A DNA stretch of 32,052 nucleotides. It comes from a virus. Of this stretch, positions 23,065 through 29,491 are shown in pieces (position 1 is the stretch's first letter; each line of letters opens with the position of its first letter). The stretch lies in IMG/VR virus record IMGVR_UViG_3300046006_002150, positions 1 through 32,052 of that record; one strand, written 5' to 3'. The notes under the pieces were generated by a model. It ran no database searches, was not told the origin of the DNA, and saw only the letters and a program-made list of their open reading frames with translations. The translations under genes were made by a program, and so were the position numbers.

Positions 23065-23897
23065 GCACCCACCAGCTCGCCAGCGGCTTCAAGCACGCGG
23101 GCCTTGAAGGCCGGGAAGGTCTCGAGCACTTCGTCGCGCGGCGCCAGGCGCAGTTCGGCGGCCTTGGCGATGACGCCGGCGGCGGACTCGTGCCAGACGG
23201 TGGAGACCGGCGGCAGCGTGTTCTTGTCGGCGAACTTGGCCTTGGGCTCGAAGACGCCAGCCCAGCCGCTTTTGATCGAGTTGTTCAGGCAGTCCACGGG
23301 ATCGTGGCCAGCGGCGCGGAATTTCTCCAGGTCCTTGACGATGAGGCCCAGGGCGTGCGGCTCGTTTTTGGCTTTCTTTCCCGTGCGGACCTTGCAGTAC
23401 GCCGCCCATGTGTCCGCGGGGATCCAGTCCGGCAGAACAAAAGCCGGCGCGCCGGCCTCCTTTGTATCTTTCTTCTCTTCTCTACTCTTCTCTTCTCTGG
23501 TCCGCTTTGTGTCCGCACCGGATGCGGACGCTTTGCCGACATCAAGCGCCTCGGCCTCCCTGGCCAGCCGCTTGCGCTCTGTTTCGGTGGCGCGCCGCTT
23601 GGCTGACTGGCCGTTGTGCTCGTCGAAGCGCGGCACGTTCAGGCTGTCGGCCGTGTGTTCGAGCCACTTCACCACGATCATTTGAGCGGAAAAGCCGGCC
23701 CAGCCCAGGTGATCGTCGAGCACTTCCGGCGTGTATCCCTCGAGTTGTCCGTCGGCTGAGTGCATGTCGAACAGACACCAGACGGAATGAAGGGCGCCGA
23801 TAACGCGCAACTTGTCCGCTTTCAATGCGGACGACATGCGGACGATTTTCGGATGCGTCAGCAGGTCCGCGCGCATTTTGATCCAGTCACCGGCCAT
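23061..23897 (-). CDS. Phage replication protein (initiator-type)
   Basis: A 278-aa protein; start MAGDWIKMRADLLTHPKIVR at 23897 preferred over an earlier in-frame ATG. The N-terminal region (about 1-95; KADKLRVIGALHSVWCLFDM, LEGYTPEVLDDHLGWAGFSA, MIVVKWLEH, FDEHNGQSAKRRA) is a winged-helix-like domain typical of phage replication initiators. A charged linker (REEKSREEKKDTKE) leads to a C-terminal domain (LPDWIPADTWAAYCKVRTGK, CLNNSIKSGWAGVFEP) like those that bind a helicase loader. The gene contains a candidate origin (23457-23870), as lambda O does. It lies in the Cro operon. Confidence 0.72.
   Translation of the reverse strand: MAGDWIKMRADLLTHPKIVRMSSALKADKLRVIGALHSVWCLFDMHSADGQLEGYTPEVLDDHLGWAGFSAQMIVVKWLEHTADSLNVPRFDEHNGQSAKRRATETERKRLAREAEALDVGKASASGADTKRTREEKSREEKKDTKEAGAPAFVLPDWIPADTWAAYCKVRTGKKAKNEPHALGLIVKDLEKFRAAGHDPVDCLNNSIKSGWAGVFEPKAKFADKNTLPPVSTVWHESAAGVIAKAAELRLAPRDEVLETFPAFKARVLEAAGELVGA
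23472..23498. repeat. 12-bp direct repeat in low-GC tract
   Basis: CTTCTCTTCTCT occurs at 23472-23483 and again at 23487-23498, separated by ACT. On the coding strand it is all purine and reads Arg-Glu-Glu-Lys twice. Candidate DNA-unwinding element beside the 30-bp element at 23500. Confidence 0.65.
23500..23529. repeat. 30-bp origin-like element 1
   Basis: Begins GTCCGCTTT and ends ATGCGGAC with another GTCCGC inside at 23511-23516. The segment 23511-23529 is also a perfect inverted repeat (GTCCGCA-N5-TGCGGAC). Confidence 0.55.
23814..23843. repeat. 30-bp origin-like element 2
   Basis: Same length and same ends as element 1 (GTCCGCTTT...ATGCGGAC), with an extra GCGGAC at 23827-23832; the two GCGGAC copies are 11 bp apart, one helical turn. 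Its reading frame differs from that of element 1. Confidence 0.55.
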
Positions 23898-24225
23898 CAG
23901 GATCCCCGAAATATTCGGTCGCAACCCACACGGTCGCGTTCTTGCCGCTGGTGGTGGCGCGCTTTGTGCCGCTGTCCTTCACCCTATGGTGCTGGGTCAG
24001 CCAGACTCGGCGCGGGCGCTGTGTATTGGCCTGCATGGGGATCAGGGCCTGCATTTGCTCGTCCGTGGCGCCATGGCGTCCACAGCCGCGCAGGAAGGCC
24101 AGCACGGTGGTGGCGTCCGGCCCGGTCTTGTGCTCGATGCTGGCCGCGGCCTCGGCGCTGGTGGTGGATCCGCGCTGATACGGAGCGCGGGCGTTGCCCT
24201 GCTCAATGGCTGTAGGGGTGTTCAT
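23887..24225 (-). CDS. Small winged-helix-like DNA-binding protein
   Basis: A 112-aa protein starting MNTPTAIEQGNARAPYQRGS at 24225, where ATG overlaps the preceding stop; an upstream extension to 24483 would cover two other genes and is Gln/Arg/His-rich shadow. The pattern STTSAEAAASIEHKTGPDAT, VLAFLRGCGRHGATDEQMQA, then QRPRRVWLTQHHRVKDSGTK and ATVWVATEYF is that of small phage winged-helix proteins found next to replication genes. It ends 11 bases inside the start of the replication gene. A replication-regulator role is inferred. Confidence 0.65.
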   Translation of the reverse strand: MNTPTAIEQGNARAPYQRGSTTSAEAAASIEHKTGPDATTVLAFLRGCGRHGATDEQMQALIPMQANTQRPRRVWLTQHHRVKDSGTKRATTSGKNATVWVATEYFGDPDGR

Positions 24226-24413
24226 GCCTGGCGTCCTTTGGTGGCGCGAATCGAGCCCGTGGGCTTGATGTCGCGCTCGGTGTTGATGCTGGCGGTGCGG
24301 TTGCGCTCGCTGCCGCTCAGCAGTGGCGGCGGGCTGCCCTTGTGCTTGTTGGGCGCGCGCTGAAAGGTGATGCTGGCCGGGGTGCCGCGCCAGTTGAAAG
24401 GGCTGGCGTTCAT
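24222..24413 (-). CDS. Small hypothetical basic protein (63 aa)
   Basis: Starts MNASPFNWRGTPASITFQRA; four-base overlaps link it to both neighbours. It is basic, Ser/Thr/Asn/Pro-rich and probably disordered, with no cysteine or membrane segment. No family is recognised. Acceptance rests on its place in an unbroken chain of overlapping genes and on low-shadow codon use. Confidence 0.45.
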   Translation of the reverse strand: MNASPFNWRGTPASITFQRAPNKHKGSPPPLLSGSERNRTASINTERDIKPTGSIRATKGRQA

Positions 24414-24733
24414 TGAGGGGATCCCATGGCGGACCCATTCCGGCCTGTACCAAAGAAGCGGTCCCGCTTAACCTTGGCGGCATCGTTCACCATGTCGCTG
24501 AAAGTCTTGCCATGCACCTGCAAATAAATGAAGTCACGCAACAGCCCGGCGGCAGTAGTACCCGCCTCGTTGGTCATCTTGCGGAAGGCGGCGCCAGTGT
24601 CGAAATCGACATCGGTTTTGATAGGGTCGCCCAGCTTGCCCATTGGGTTGTCGATGCCAGTCCGGGAGAACAGGAGCACGTCGCGGTCCTCGTCGCTGCC
24701 CGCGTCCGGCCCGTGCATAGTGGTTTCAGGCAT
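24410..24733 (-). CDS. Putative ribbon-helix-helix-like phage regulator
   Basis: A 107-aa protein, first gene after cro. The segment DPIKTDVDFDTGAAFRKMTN then EAGTTAAGLLRDFIYLQVHG (about 38-75) has the strand-helix-turn-helix spacing of ribbon-helix-helix DNA-binding domains, followed by a charged helix (SDMVNDAAKVKRDRFFG). The N-terminus is acidic and variable. In this position lambdoid phages encode early regulators such as CII; there is no sequence match to CII. The regulator role is inferred. Confidence 0.45.
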   Translation of the reverse strand: MPETTMHGPDAGSDEDRDVLLFSRTGIDNPMGKLGDPIKTDVDFDTGAAFRKMTNEAGTTAAGLLRDFIYLQVHGKTFSDMVNDAAKVKRDRFFGTGRNGSAMGSPQ

Positions 24734-24781
24734 ATTTCTGATGTCCTTGATGGGTTGATGTCGAATCGGTCCGTGTTCCAG

Positions 24782-24979
24782 CTAGTGGTTTTGCGGTTCC
24801 AGCTCGAGGGCCTTGACCTTGGGTTTTTTGAACCAGGCCGGCTTGAGGACCCGGAGCTGCCAGACTCGGGCGTCGGGCATGTCTTCGCCCCACTGAGATA
24901 CGGCGCTGGGCGTGATGTCGAACAGCAGGGCCAGCGCGGCAGCGGATCCGGCCAGGTCGATTGCGGTTTGGGTTTTCAT
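24782..24979 (-). CDS. cro: Cro-family repressor
   Basis: A 65-aa protein. KTQTAIDLAGSAAALALLFD followed by ITPSAVSQWGEDMP (about 20-36) is the helix-turn-helix of small Cro-type regulators, and DARVWQLRVLKPAWF is the typical family ending. It is transcribed divergently from cI across a 70-bp operator region and is first in the leftward early operon that carries the replication gene, the standard layout of a lambdoid lytic/lysogenic switch. Confidence 0.85.
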   Translation of the reverse strand: MKTQTAIDLAGSAAALALLFDITPSAVSQWGEDMPDARVWQLRVLKPAWFKKPKVKALELEPQNH

Positions 24980-24985
24980 CGAAAT

Positions 24986-25014
24986 AGTTTAGCAGACTAA
25001 ATCTATGCGCACAA
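24986..25014 (-). promoter_or_regulatory. Leftward early promoter (cro operon)
   Basis: On the minus strand TTGTGC (25009-25014) and TAAACT (24986-24991) are separated by 17 bp, a plausible sigma70 promoter ending just before the cro start. The operator at 24988-25001 covers the -10 and spacer, which explains repression. Matches to consensus are partial (3/6 and 4/6). Confidence 0.5.
24988..25001. promoter_or_regulatory. Operator 1 for CI/Cro (TTTAG-N4-CTAAA)
   Basis: Perfect dyad TTTAGCAGACTAAA within the cro/cI gap, preceded by ATAG. An identical arm pair with the same ATAG prefix occurs at 26205-26218. Confidence 0.75.
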
Positions 25015-25027
25015 GCAAACTTAACTG

Positions 25028-25041
25028 TTTAGGTGGCTTAA
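25028..25041. promoter_or_regulatory. Operator 2 for CI/Cro (TTTAG-N4-CTTAA)
   Basis: TTTAGGTGGCTTAA has one mismatch from the operator dyad. Its centre is 40 bp from that of operator 1, close to four helical turns, and it lies just upstream of the cI start. Confidence 0.6.
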
Positions 25042-25049
25042 TTGAACCT

Positions 25050-25718
25050 ATGGCATTAAAAGAACGTATAAAGGAAGCCATGGATGCGGCCAACCTTGGA
25101 CCCGCGGACATGGCACGGGCGGCTGATGTTTCAAAGGCGACCGTGACTTTTTGGCTCAACGGCCAGACTCAAAGCCTCAAAGCAGCAAGCGCCGCGGCGC
25201 TGGAGCTGGCCACGGGCTATCGAGCAAACTGGCTGATTTCGGGAAAGGGGCCCAAGTTAGTAAAAGAGGGGGCCAATGTGGCCTCGGTACCCCTAGGAGC
25301 ACGCAGAATTCCAATAATTAGTTACGTACAGGCGGGAGCCTGGACAGAGGCAAATGACAGCTTCCCCGTGGGCGATGCGGCAGACTGGCTTATCACCGAT
25401 CTGGAGCCATCCTCCAACACCTTCGCGCTGGAAATCAAGGGTGATTCCATGCTCCCAGACTTCAAACCTGGAGACAGAGTAATCATTGACCCAGCCGTGG
25501 CACCCCTGCCCGGCGACTTCGTGGTGGCCAAAAATGGCGACAACGAGGCGACTTTTAAAAAGTACCGGCCGCGCGGCGCAGACGCAAACCACCAGGCAGT
25601 TTTCGAGCTGGTGCCGCTCAATGAGGACTTCCCTTCTATCAGGTCAGACGTTACAAATGTGGTCATCATCGGGACCATGATCGAGCACCGTAAATACAGG
25701 AAGACGAGGGTATCGTGA
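25050..25718 (+). CDS. cI: CI-type phage repressor with LexA/S24 peptidase domain
   Basis: A 222-aa protein; start MALKERIKEAMDAANLGPAD at 25050 is preferred, as the 15 codons upstream overlap the operators. Helix-turn-helix at about 17-37 (PADMARAADVSKATVTFWLN). The C-terminal autoprotease has the Ala95-Gly96 cleavage bond (YVQAGAW), Ser133 in GDSM and Lys170 in ATFKKY, so RecA-stimulated self-cleavage on DNA damage is expected. It represses the cro and recombination promoters. The lipoprotein gene overlaps its stop (GTGA), so both are made in lysogeny. Confidence 0.9.
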   Translation: MALKERIKEAMDAANLGPADMARAADVSKATVTFWLNGQTQSLKAASAAALELATGYRANWLISGKGPKLVKEGANVASVPLGARRIPIISYVQAGAWTEANDSFPVGDAADWLITDLEPSSNTFALEIKGDSMLPDFKPGDRVIIDPAVAPLPGDFVVAKNGDNEATFKKYRPRGADANHQAVFELVPLNEDFPSIRSDVTNVVIIGTMIEHRKYRKTRVS

Positions 25719-26104
25719 GACTTCATAAAATCGCCGGCGCGGTCTGCTGCCTGGCAATCATGGCCGGGTGTGCGACAAAGCCCAACCTGGTGGGCCCGCG
25801 CGGCAATGACCTGAATACCAGCTACGGCCTGCAGGACAGGCGCGCGGCAAAACAGCACGTCAAGGTGGCCAGCGCGCTGCCGGCGGGCGCCCAGGCTATG
25901 GGTGAGTTCTCTGTGGAGCGCTGCCACCAATACGCCCAGAACGAGGCGCCATCCGATGCCGTCCTGACCGATGACCTGGTGCTGCTGGCCTACGCGGAGG
26001 GCGCCGACGGCCTGGTGGCGCCGCGGTTTTCGCGTGAAAGTGGCCTGCTGAAGAACTGCTGGACCGTGGCAAAGGGAACGGCGACCTTCTTTAAGCTGAA
26101 ATAG
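25715..26104 (+). CDS. Lipoprotein moron co-transcribed with cI, possibly RcsF-like
   Basis: A 129-aa protein with GTG start overlapping the cI stop. Residues 1-19 are a lipoprotein signal (basic RLHK, hydrophobic core, lipobox MAGC with Cys19). The mature region includes VKVASALPAGAQAMGEFSVE with Cys70, and a later Cys115 (LLKNCW), probably disulfide-bonded. The order VxSALPxGAxxxGxVxxxxC, an acidic/Ala helix and a late Cys resembles RcsF-type outer membrane lipoproteins, though RcsF has four mature cysteines. A lysogenic-conversion or envelope-sensing role is inferred; a terminator follows. Confidence 0.7.
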   Translation: MRLHKIAGAVCCLAIMAGCATKPNLVGPRGNDLNTSYGLQDRRAAKQHVKVASALPAGAQAMGEFSVERCHQYAQNEAPSDAVLTDDLVLLAYAEGADGLVAPRFSRESGLLKNCWTVAKGTATFFKLK

Positions 26105-26125
26105 GACCAACCAACAGCTCAGGAC

Positions 26126-26149
26126 AAACCCGCGGAGGCGGGTTTTTTT
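26126..26149 (+). terminator. Intrinsic terminator of the cI-lipoprotein operon
   Basis: Perfect 8-bp stem AAACCCGC / GCGGGTTT with a GGAG loop, followed by a run of T to 26149, about 20 bp after the lipoprotein stop. It separates the lysogeny operon from the recombination operon. Confidence 0.9.
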
Positions 26150-26191
26150 ACGTCCATAAAAAGGTTTCACCTAACTTTAAGTTAAGACCGC

Positions 26192-26220
26192 TTTACTTTC
26201 ATAGTTTAGTGTGCTAAATT
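26192..26220 (+). promoter_or_regulatory. Rightward early promoter of the recombination operon
   Basis: TTTACT (26192-26197) and TAAATT (26215-26220) with a 17-bp spacer, each 4/6 to the sigma70 consensus. The operator at 26205-26218 overlaps spacer and -10. An imperfect dyad AACTT-T-AAGTT lies at 26173-26183 just upstream. Confidence 0.6.
26205..26218. promoter_or_regulatory. Operator 3 for CI/Cro (TTTAG-N4-CTAAA)
   Basis: TTTAGTGTGCTAAA has the same arms and ATAG prefix as operator 1, 1.2 kb away. Together they define a two-locus operator set for the repressor. Confidence 0.75.
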
Positions 26221-26267
26221 ACTTTCATCGCTCAGACATCGGGTTTGGGCAGTGAAAAGGAGACAGC

Positions 26268-26495
26268 ATGCAAGTCCTTGAAAGGCCGGTTCAAACACCG
26301 ACCAACACCAGCTCGCTCGAGGTCATCACGGCCGAAAGCGTTGCTGCCGTGGTCAAAGAGCTGGCCGCGATGACGCCGGCCCAGCGTGATGCGCTCCGCA
26401 ATCGCATCTTTGCCCGCGCCGCCCAGGAGCAGCGCCGGCGCGACGACTACGCGCTGCACCTGCAGATCAAAGCCAACCCGCAGCACTGGCTATGA
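26268..26495 (+). CDS. Hypothetical protein, first gene of the recombination operon
   Basis: A 75-aa protein with AAGGAG seven bases before ATG. The N-terminus is Pro/Thr-rich; about 20-65 is helical (ESVAAVVKELAAMTPAQRDA, then LRNRIFARAAQEQRRRDDYA) with alternating charge, suggesting a small helix-bundle or coiled protein. No motif is recognised. As the first gene after a repressible promoter it may be an early regulator or host takeover factor, but this is only positional. Confidence 0.65.
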   Translation: MQVLERPVQTPTNTSSLEVITAESVAAVVKELAAMTPAQRDALRNRIFARAAQEQRRRDDYALHLQIKANPQHWL

Positions 26496-26575
26496 GCACG
26501 CCAGAAGACTACGGCCTGGCCGTGCTCATTGGCTTTGTCATAGCCGCCGGCCTGTTCCTGGGTCTGTCCGCATGA
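26492..26575 (+). CDS. 27-aa single-span membrane peptide
   Basis: ATG overlaps the preceding stop (ATGA) and its own stop overlaps the next ATG (ATGA). The peptide starts MSTPEDYGLAVLIGF and its residues 9-26 form one hydrophobic helix (LAVLIGFVIAAGLFLGLS). Coupled translation and a clean transmembrane segment support a real small gene, too short for usual gene callers. Function unknown. Confidence 0.55.
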   Translation: MSTPEDYGLAVLIGFVIAAGLFLGLSA

Positions 26576-26694
26576 GCCGCCTGTACCGCACCGCACGCCT
26601 TGCCTATTACCGCTGGGCGCTGCGCGAAATCTCCCCCTGTCACCCCGACGTGCCGCACATCGTTGCACGCATCAACTCCCTCAACCCCAACTAA
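26572..26694 (+). CDS. 40-aa conserved-looking basic phage peptide
   Basis: Starts MSRLYRTARLAYYRWALREI at an ATG that overlaps the preceding stop. It is basic and aromatic and ends HPDVPHIVARINSLNPN, a pattern I recognise from short phage proteins in early operons. Likely one amphipathic helix plus tail. Function unknown. Confidence 0.55.
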   Translation: MSRLYRTARLAYYRWALREISPCHPDVPHIVARINSLNPN

Positions 26695-26701
26695 GGCTCC
26701 C

Positions 26702-27970
26702 ATGACTACCGACACCCTCGAGCGCCCACTTGAATCCGCCGCGCCTGACGCGCTGCTGCAAACCGAACAGCAAGGCGCGCCAGCCAGCGGCACCGGCCAC
26801 ACGCACCTGGCCCATGTGCAGAAAACCATGGTCGAGTTCGACGCCGTGGCCGCCGGCCTGGCCGACCTGAGCAAGAAATACAAGGACGTGGTTTTTGCAG
26901 TCGGCACAACCACCGGCATGGCAGAGGCCAAGCTGGCGCGCGCCGCTATACGGGATCCGCGCATTGCTGTGGGCAAGGCCATCGCGGCCGGCAAGGCGCC
27001 GCTGAACGAGCTGAAGCGCCTGCTGGAAGGCAAGGGCCTGGAAATCGTCAATGCCCTGGTGGAGCTGGAAACGCCCATCCATGAGCAGATCAAGGCAGAG
27101 GAAGACCGCAAGGCCGCCGAGAAGGTGGCACGCGAAGCCGAAGCCGCTGCAGCCGCCGCCCGCGTGCAGGCAAGCATCGACGTGCTGCGCAATACCGTGG
27201 TGGACGCTGCCGGCAAGACGGCCGCGGAAATCCTGACGCTGCGCGAGTCCCTGGTGGATCCCGTGGAAATCACGCTCGAGGCTTTCGGCGACCGCGCCGG
27301 CGAAGCCATGCAGGTGAAGGCGGCCAGCGTGTCCAAGCTGAACGAGTTGCACGCTGCAGCCGTGGCCAGCGAAGCCGCCCAGGCCAACCTGGCAGTTGTT
27401 CAGCAGGAGCTGGCCGCCATGCGCGCCGCGGACGATGCCCGCCTGGCAGCGGAGCGCGAGACAGCCGCCGCCGCGCTGGTTGCCGAAGCCCAGCGCCAGG
27501 CCGCCGAGCGCAAGAAATTCGACGACGAGCGCGCCGCCTTCCAGGAAGAGCAACGCCTGGCCCGCGAAGCAGAGGCCGCCCGCGTTGAGGCCGCCCGCCA
27601 GGCTGAAGCCGACCGTGTGGCCGAAGAGCAGCGCCTGCAGCGCGAAGCCGACGAGGCAGAGCAGGCCAGGCTTGACCAGGTGGCCGCCGACGCCCGCGCG
27701 GAGGCCGACCGCATCGCCACGGCCGCGCGTGAAGAAGCCGACCGTATGGCTGAAGCCGCCCGTGTCGAAGCCGCCCGCATTGCCGACGAGGCACGCGCCG
27801 CGGAAGAGGCCGCCCAGGCCGCGCACCAGAAGGTCCGCAATGCTGCGCACACCCTGCTGGCCGCGCTGCAGGACGCCATCCCGTTTATCGGGTACGAGGG
27901 CGCCGGCGCTGAAGACGCCAAGGCCGCCGCGTATGCCGCAGTCGCTGAAGCCACCGGAGAAACAGCATGA
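26702..27970 (+). CDS. Large coiled-coil protein of the recombination operon
   Basis: A 422-aa protein starting MTTDTLERPLESAAPDALLQ; 34 codons of open frame upstream belong to other genes. After a helical domain (about 40-130; KTMVEFDAVAAGLADLSKKY, AVGKAIAAGKAPLNELKRLL) comes a long Ala/Glu/Arg coiled coil (about 135-395) with repeated EADRxAEEQRLxREADEAEQ-type heptads, then a short C-terminal domain (LLAALQDAIPFIGYEG). It may organise ssDNA or the nuclease/annealase; no enzyme motif. The stop overlaps the annealase start. Confidence 0.7.
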   Translation: MTTDTLERPLESAAPDALLQTEQQGAPASGTGHTHLAHVQKTMVEFDAVAAGLADLSKKYKDVVFAVGTTTGMAEAKLARAAIRDPRIAVGKAIAAGKAPLNELKRLLEGKGLEIVNALVELETPIHEQIKAEEDRKAAEKVAREAEAAAAAARVQASIDVLRNTVVDAAGKTAAEILTLRESLVDPVEITLEAFGDRAGEAMQVKAASVSKLNELHAAAVASEAAQANLAVVQQELAAMRAADDARLAAERETAAAALVAEAQRQAAERKKFDDERAAFQEEQRLAREAEAARVEAARQAEADRVAEEQRLQREADEAEQARLDQVAADARAEADRIATAAREEADRMAEAARVEAARIADEARAAEEAAQAAHQKVRNAAHTLLAALQDAIPFIGYEGAGAEDAKAAAYAAVAEATGETA

Positions 27971-28815
27971 GGGCCAACCACGCCACCGACGCAGCGCCGC
28001 CCGCAGCGCCAGCCCTTGCATTGATGGACAAGGCGCCCAGCACCGCGCTGGCCGCGCCGCCGGCTGCCTTGGCCGCGCCGATGGCTGGCCCAATGGGCAG
28101 CGCACTGCAGGCGATGCAAGCGGGCATCCCGCTGGCAGACCTGCGTGGCCTGCTGGATCTTCAAAAGGACTGGGAAGCCAACGAGGCCCGCAAGGCATAC
28201 GTGGCCGACATGGCCGCGTTTAAGCTGGATCCGCCCGAGATTTTCAAGACGAAAAACGTCAGCATCACGCTGAAGGACGGCACGCCGGGCGCCGCCTACA
28301 GCCACGCCACCCTGGGCGATGTCTGCGAGAAGATCGTGGAGGGCCTGGCGCAGTACGGCTTCAGCCACCGCTGGGACACAAAGCAGCCGGACGGCGGCCA
28401 GGTGTTTGTCACCTGCACGCTGACGCACCGGCTTGGCCACAGCGAAAGCACCACGCTGAACTCGAGCCGCGACGAAACCGGATCGAAAAACAATATCCAG
28501 GCGCTGGCTTCGACCATCACCTACCTGCAGCGCTACACCCTGCTGGGCGCCAGCGGCCTGGCGACCAAGGACGTGCCGCCGGACGATGACGGCAACGGCG
28601 CCGACGGCGCAGGCGCTGCCTACGACGCGGCGGCGAACCTGGCCCACTGGCTGAAGCAGGCCCGCGAAGCAGCAACCGAGGAAGCCATCGCCGAGGTACG
28701 CGCAGCGGCCTGCAATTCCTTCGAGGCCGCCAGGGATCTGCCGGGTTGGGAGACCGTCCGGGACGAAATCAAGGCGATCCGCACCGCCCGGCGCGAGAAG
28801 GCTGCCCAGCAATGA
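27967..28815 (+). CDS. erf: ERF-family ssDNA-annealing recombinase
   Basis: A 282-aa protein. An Ala/Pro-rich N-terminus (1-50) precedes the ERF core (about 60-205): a helix with KDWEANEARKAYVADMAAFK, the strand YSHATLGDVCEKI, and the signature NNIQALASTITYLQRYTLLG leading to GLATKDVPPDDDG. ERF proteins anneal complementary ssDNA made by a partner 5'-3' exonuclease, here the YqaJ-type gene immediately downstream and overlapping by four bases. Its C-terminal helix is typical of the family. Confidence 0.87.
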   Translation: MRANHATDAAPPAAPALALMDKAPSTALAAPPAALAAPMAGPMGSALQAMQAGIPLADLRGLLDLQKDWEANEARKAYVADMAAFKLDPPEIFKTKNVSITLKDGTPGAAYSHATLGDVCEKIVEGLAQYGFSHRWDTKQPDGGQVFVTCTLTHRLGHSESTTLNSSRDETGSKNNIQALASTITYLQRYTLLGASGLATKDVPPDDDGNGADGAGAAYDAAANLAHWLKQAREAATEEAIAEVRAAACNSFEAARDLPGWETVRDEIKAIRTARREKAAQQ

Positions 28816-29450
28816 GCCGCTTTCTTGTCAGCCCTCACGAGCAGCGCACGCCAGGCTGGCACATGGACCGCCTGGGCAAGCTCACGGGCTCGCGTGTGGC
28901 AGCGCTGTACGCGAAGGGCGAGGGCAAGACTCGCGCCGCCCTGGGCGCCGAGCTTGTGGTGGAGCGCCTGACCGGCGAGCCAACAAAGCAGTCGTTCAGC
29001 GAAACCGCGGATATGGCCTGGGGCAATGAGTGGGAGGGAATATCCCGCATGGCCTTCGAGCGCGACCACGGCCTGGACGTGGCGCAAACCGGCTTCCTCT
29101 ACCTGCCCAACCTGGCCACCGGCTGCAGCGTTGACGGCCTGGTGGAAGAAGACGGCGCGCTGGGGATCTGGGAATCGAAAAGCCCGAAGTCCAAAACGCA
29201 CATCGCCTACCTGCTGGGCGGCGTGCTGCCCGCCGAATACCGGCCGCAGGTGGTTCACAACTGCTGGATCACCGGCGCGAAGTTCGCCTGGTTCTCGTCC
29301 TATGACCCGCGCCTGCCCGGCAAATTGAAAACCTTCCACCTGCGCGTCGAGCCATCGGCCGACGAGCTGGCCCGTCACGAGGCGCTGGTATTCCAGTTCC
29401 TGCTTGAAGTTGACCGTGATGTGGCGCGCCTGCGCCTCATGGCCGACTAG
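28812..29450 (+). CDS. YqaJ-family exonuclease
   Basis: A 212-aa protein starting MSRFLVSPHEQRTPGWHMDR. The PD-(D/E)xK core is visible: TGSRVAALY, MAWGNEWEGISRMAFE, SVDG with D108, and IWESKSPK with E121 and K123, then YRPQVVHNCWITG in the QxxxY/Q motif position. It is the lambda Exo/YqaJ-type exonuclease that resects dsDNA for the preceding ERF annealase. Length is normal for the family. Confidence 0.87.
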   Translation: MSRFLVSPHEQRTPGWHMDRLGKLTGSRVAALYAKGEGKTRAALGAELVVERLTGEPTKQSFSETADMAWGNEWEGISRMAFERDHGLDVAQTGFLYLPNLATGCSVDGLVEEDGALGIWESKSPKSKTHIAYLLGGVLPAEYRPQVVHNCWITGAKFAWFSSYDPRLPGKLKTFHLRVEPSADELARHEALVFQFLLEVDRDVARLRLMAD

Positions 29451-29491
29451 TTTTTTCCCTCAACCCTCCAAACCATTTACGGAGATTCACC

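Larger units (their letters stand above)
23457..23870. other. Candidate replication origin within the replication gene
   Basis: Seven of eight GCGGAC/GTCCGC hexamers (the eighth at 23413) fall here: 23500, 23511, 23524, 23814, 23827, 23838 and 23865. Two 30-bp elements share identical ends (GTCCGCTTT...ATGCGGAC). A low-GC (about 36%), purine-rich (minus strand) tract with a 12-bp direct repeat adjoins the first element. The arrangement of iterons plus an easily melted tract inside an initiator gene parallels lambda ori in gene O; it is inferred from that analogy. Confidence 0.45.

Noticed and set aside
22802-23092. 96-codon minus frame overlapping the Cys-rich gene
   Set aside because: Reads the same DNA as the conserved-looking Cys-rich protein in another phase; only its last codons, as a possible micro-gene, are kept.
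26681-28812. Two long minus-strand frames (505 and 470 codons) opposite the coiled-coil and Erf genes
   Set aside because: Antisense shadows of Ala/Glu/Arg coiled-coil codons; the Erf signature and ATGA overlaps fix the plus strand as coding.
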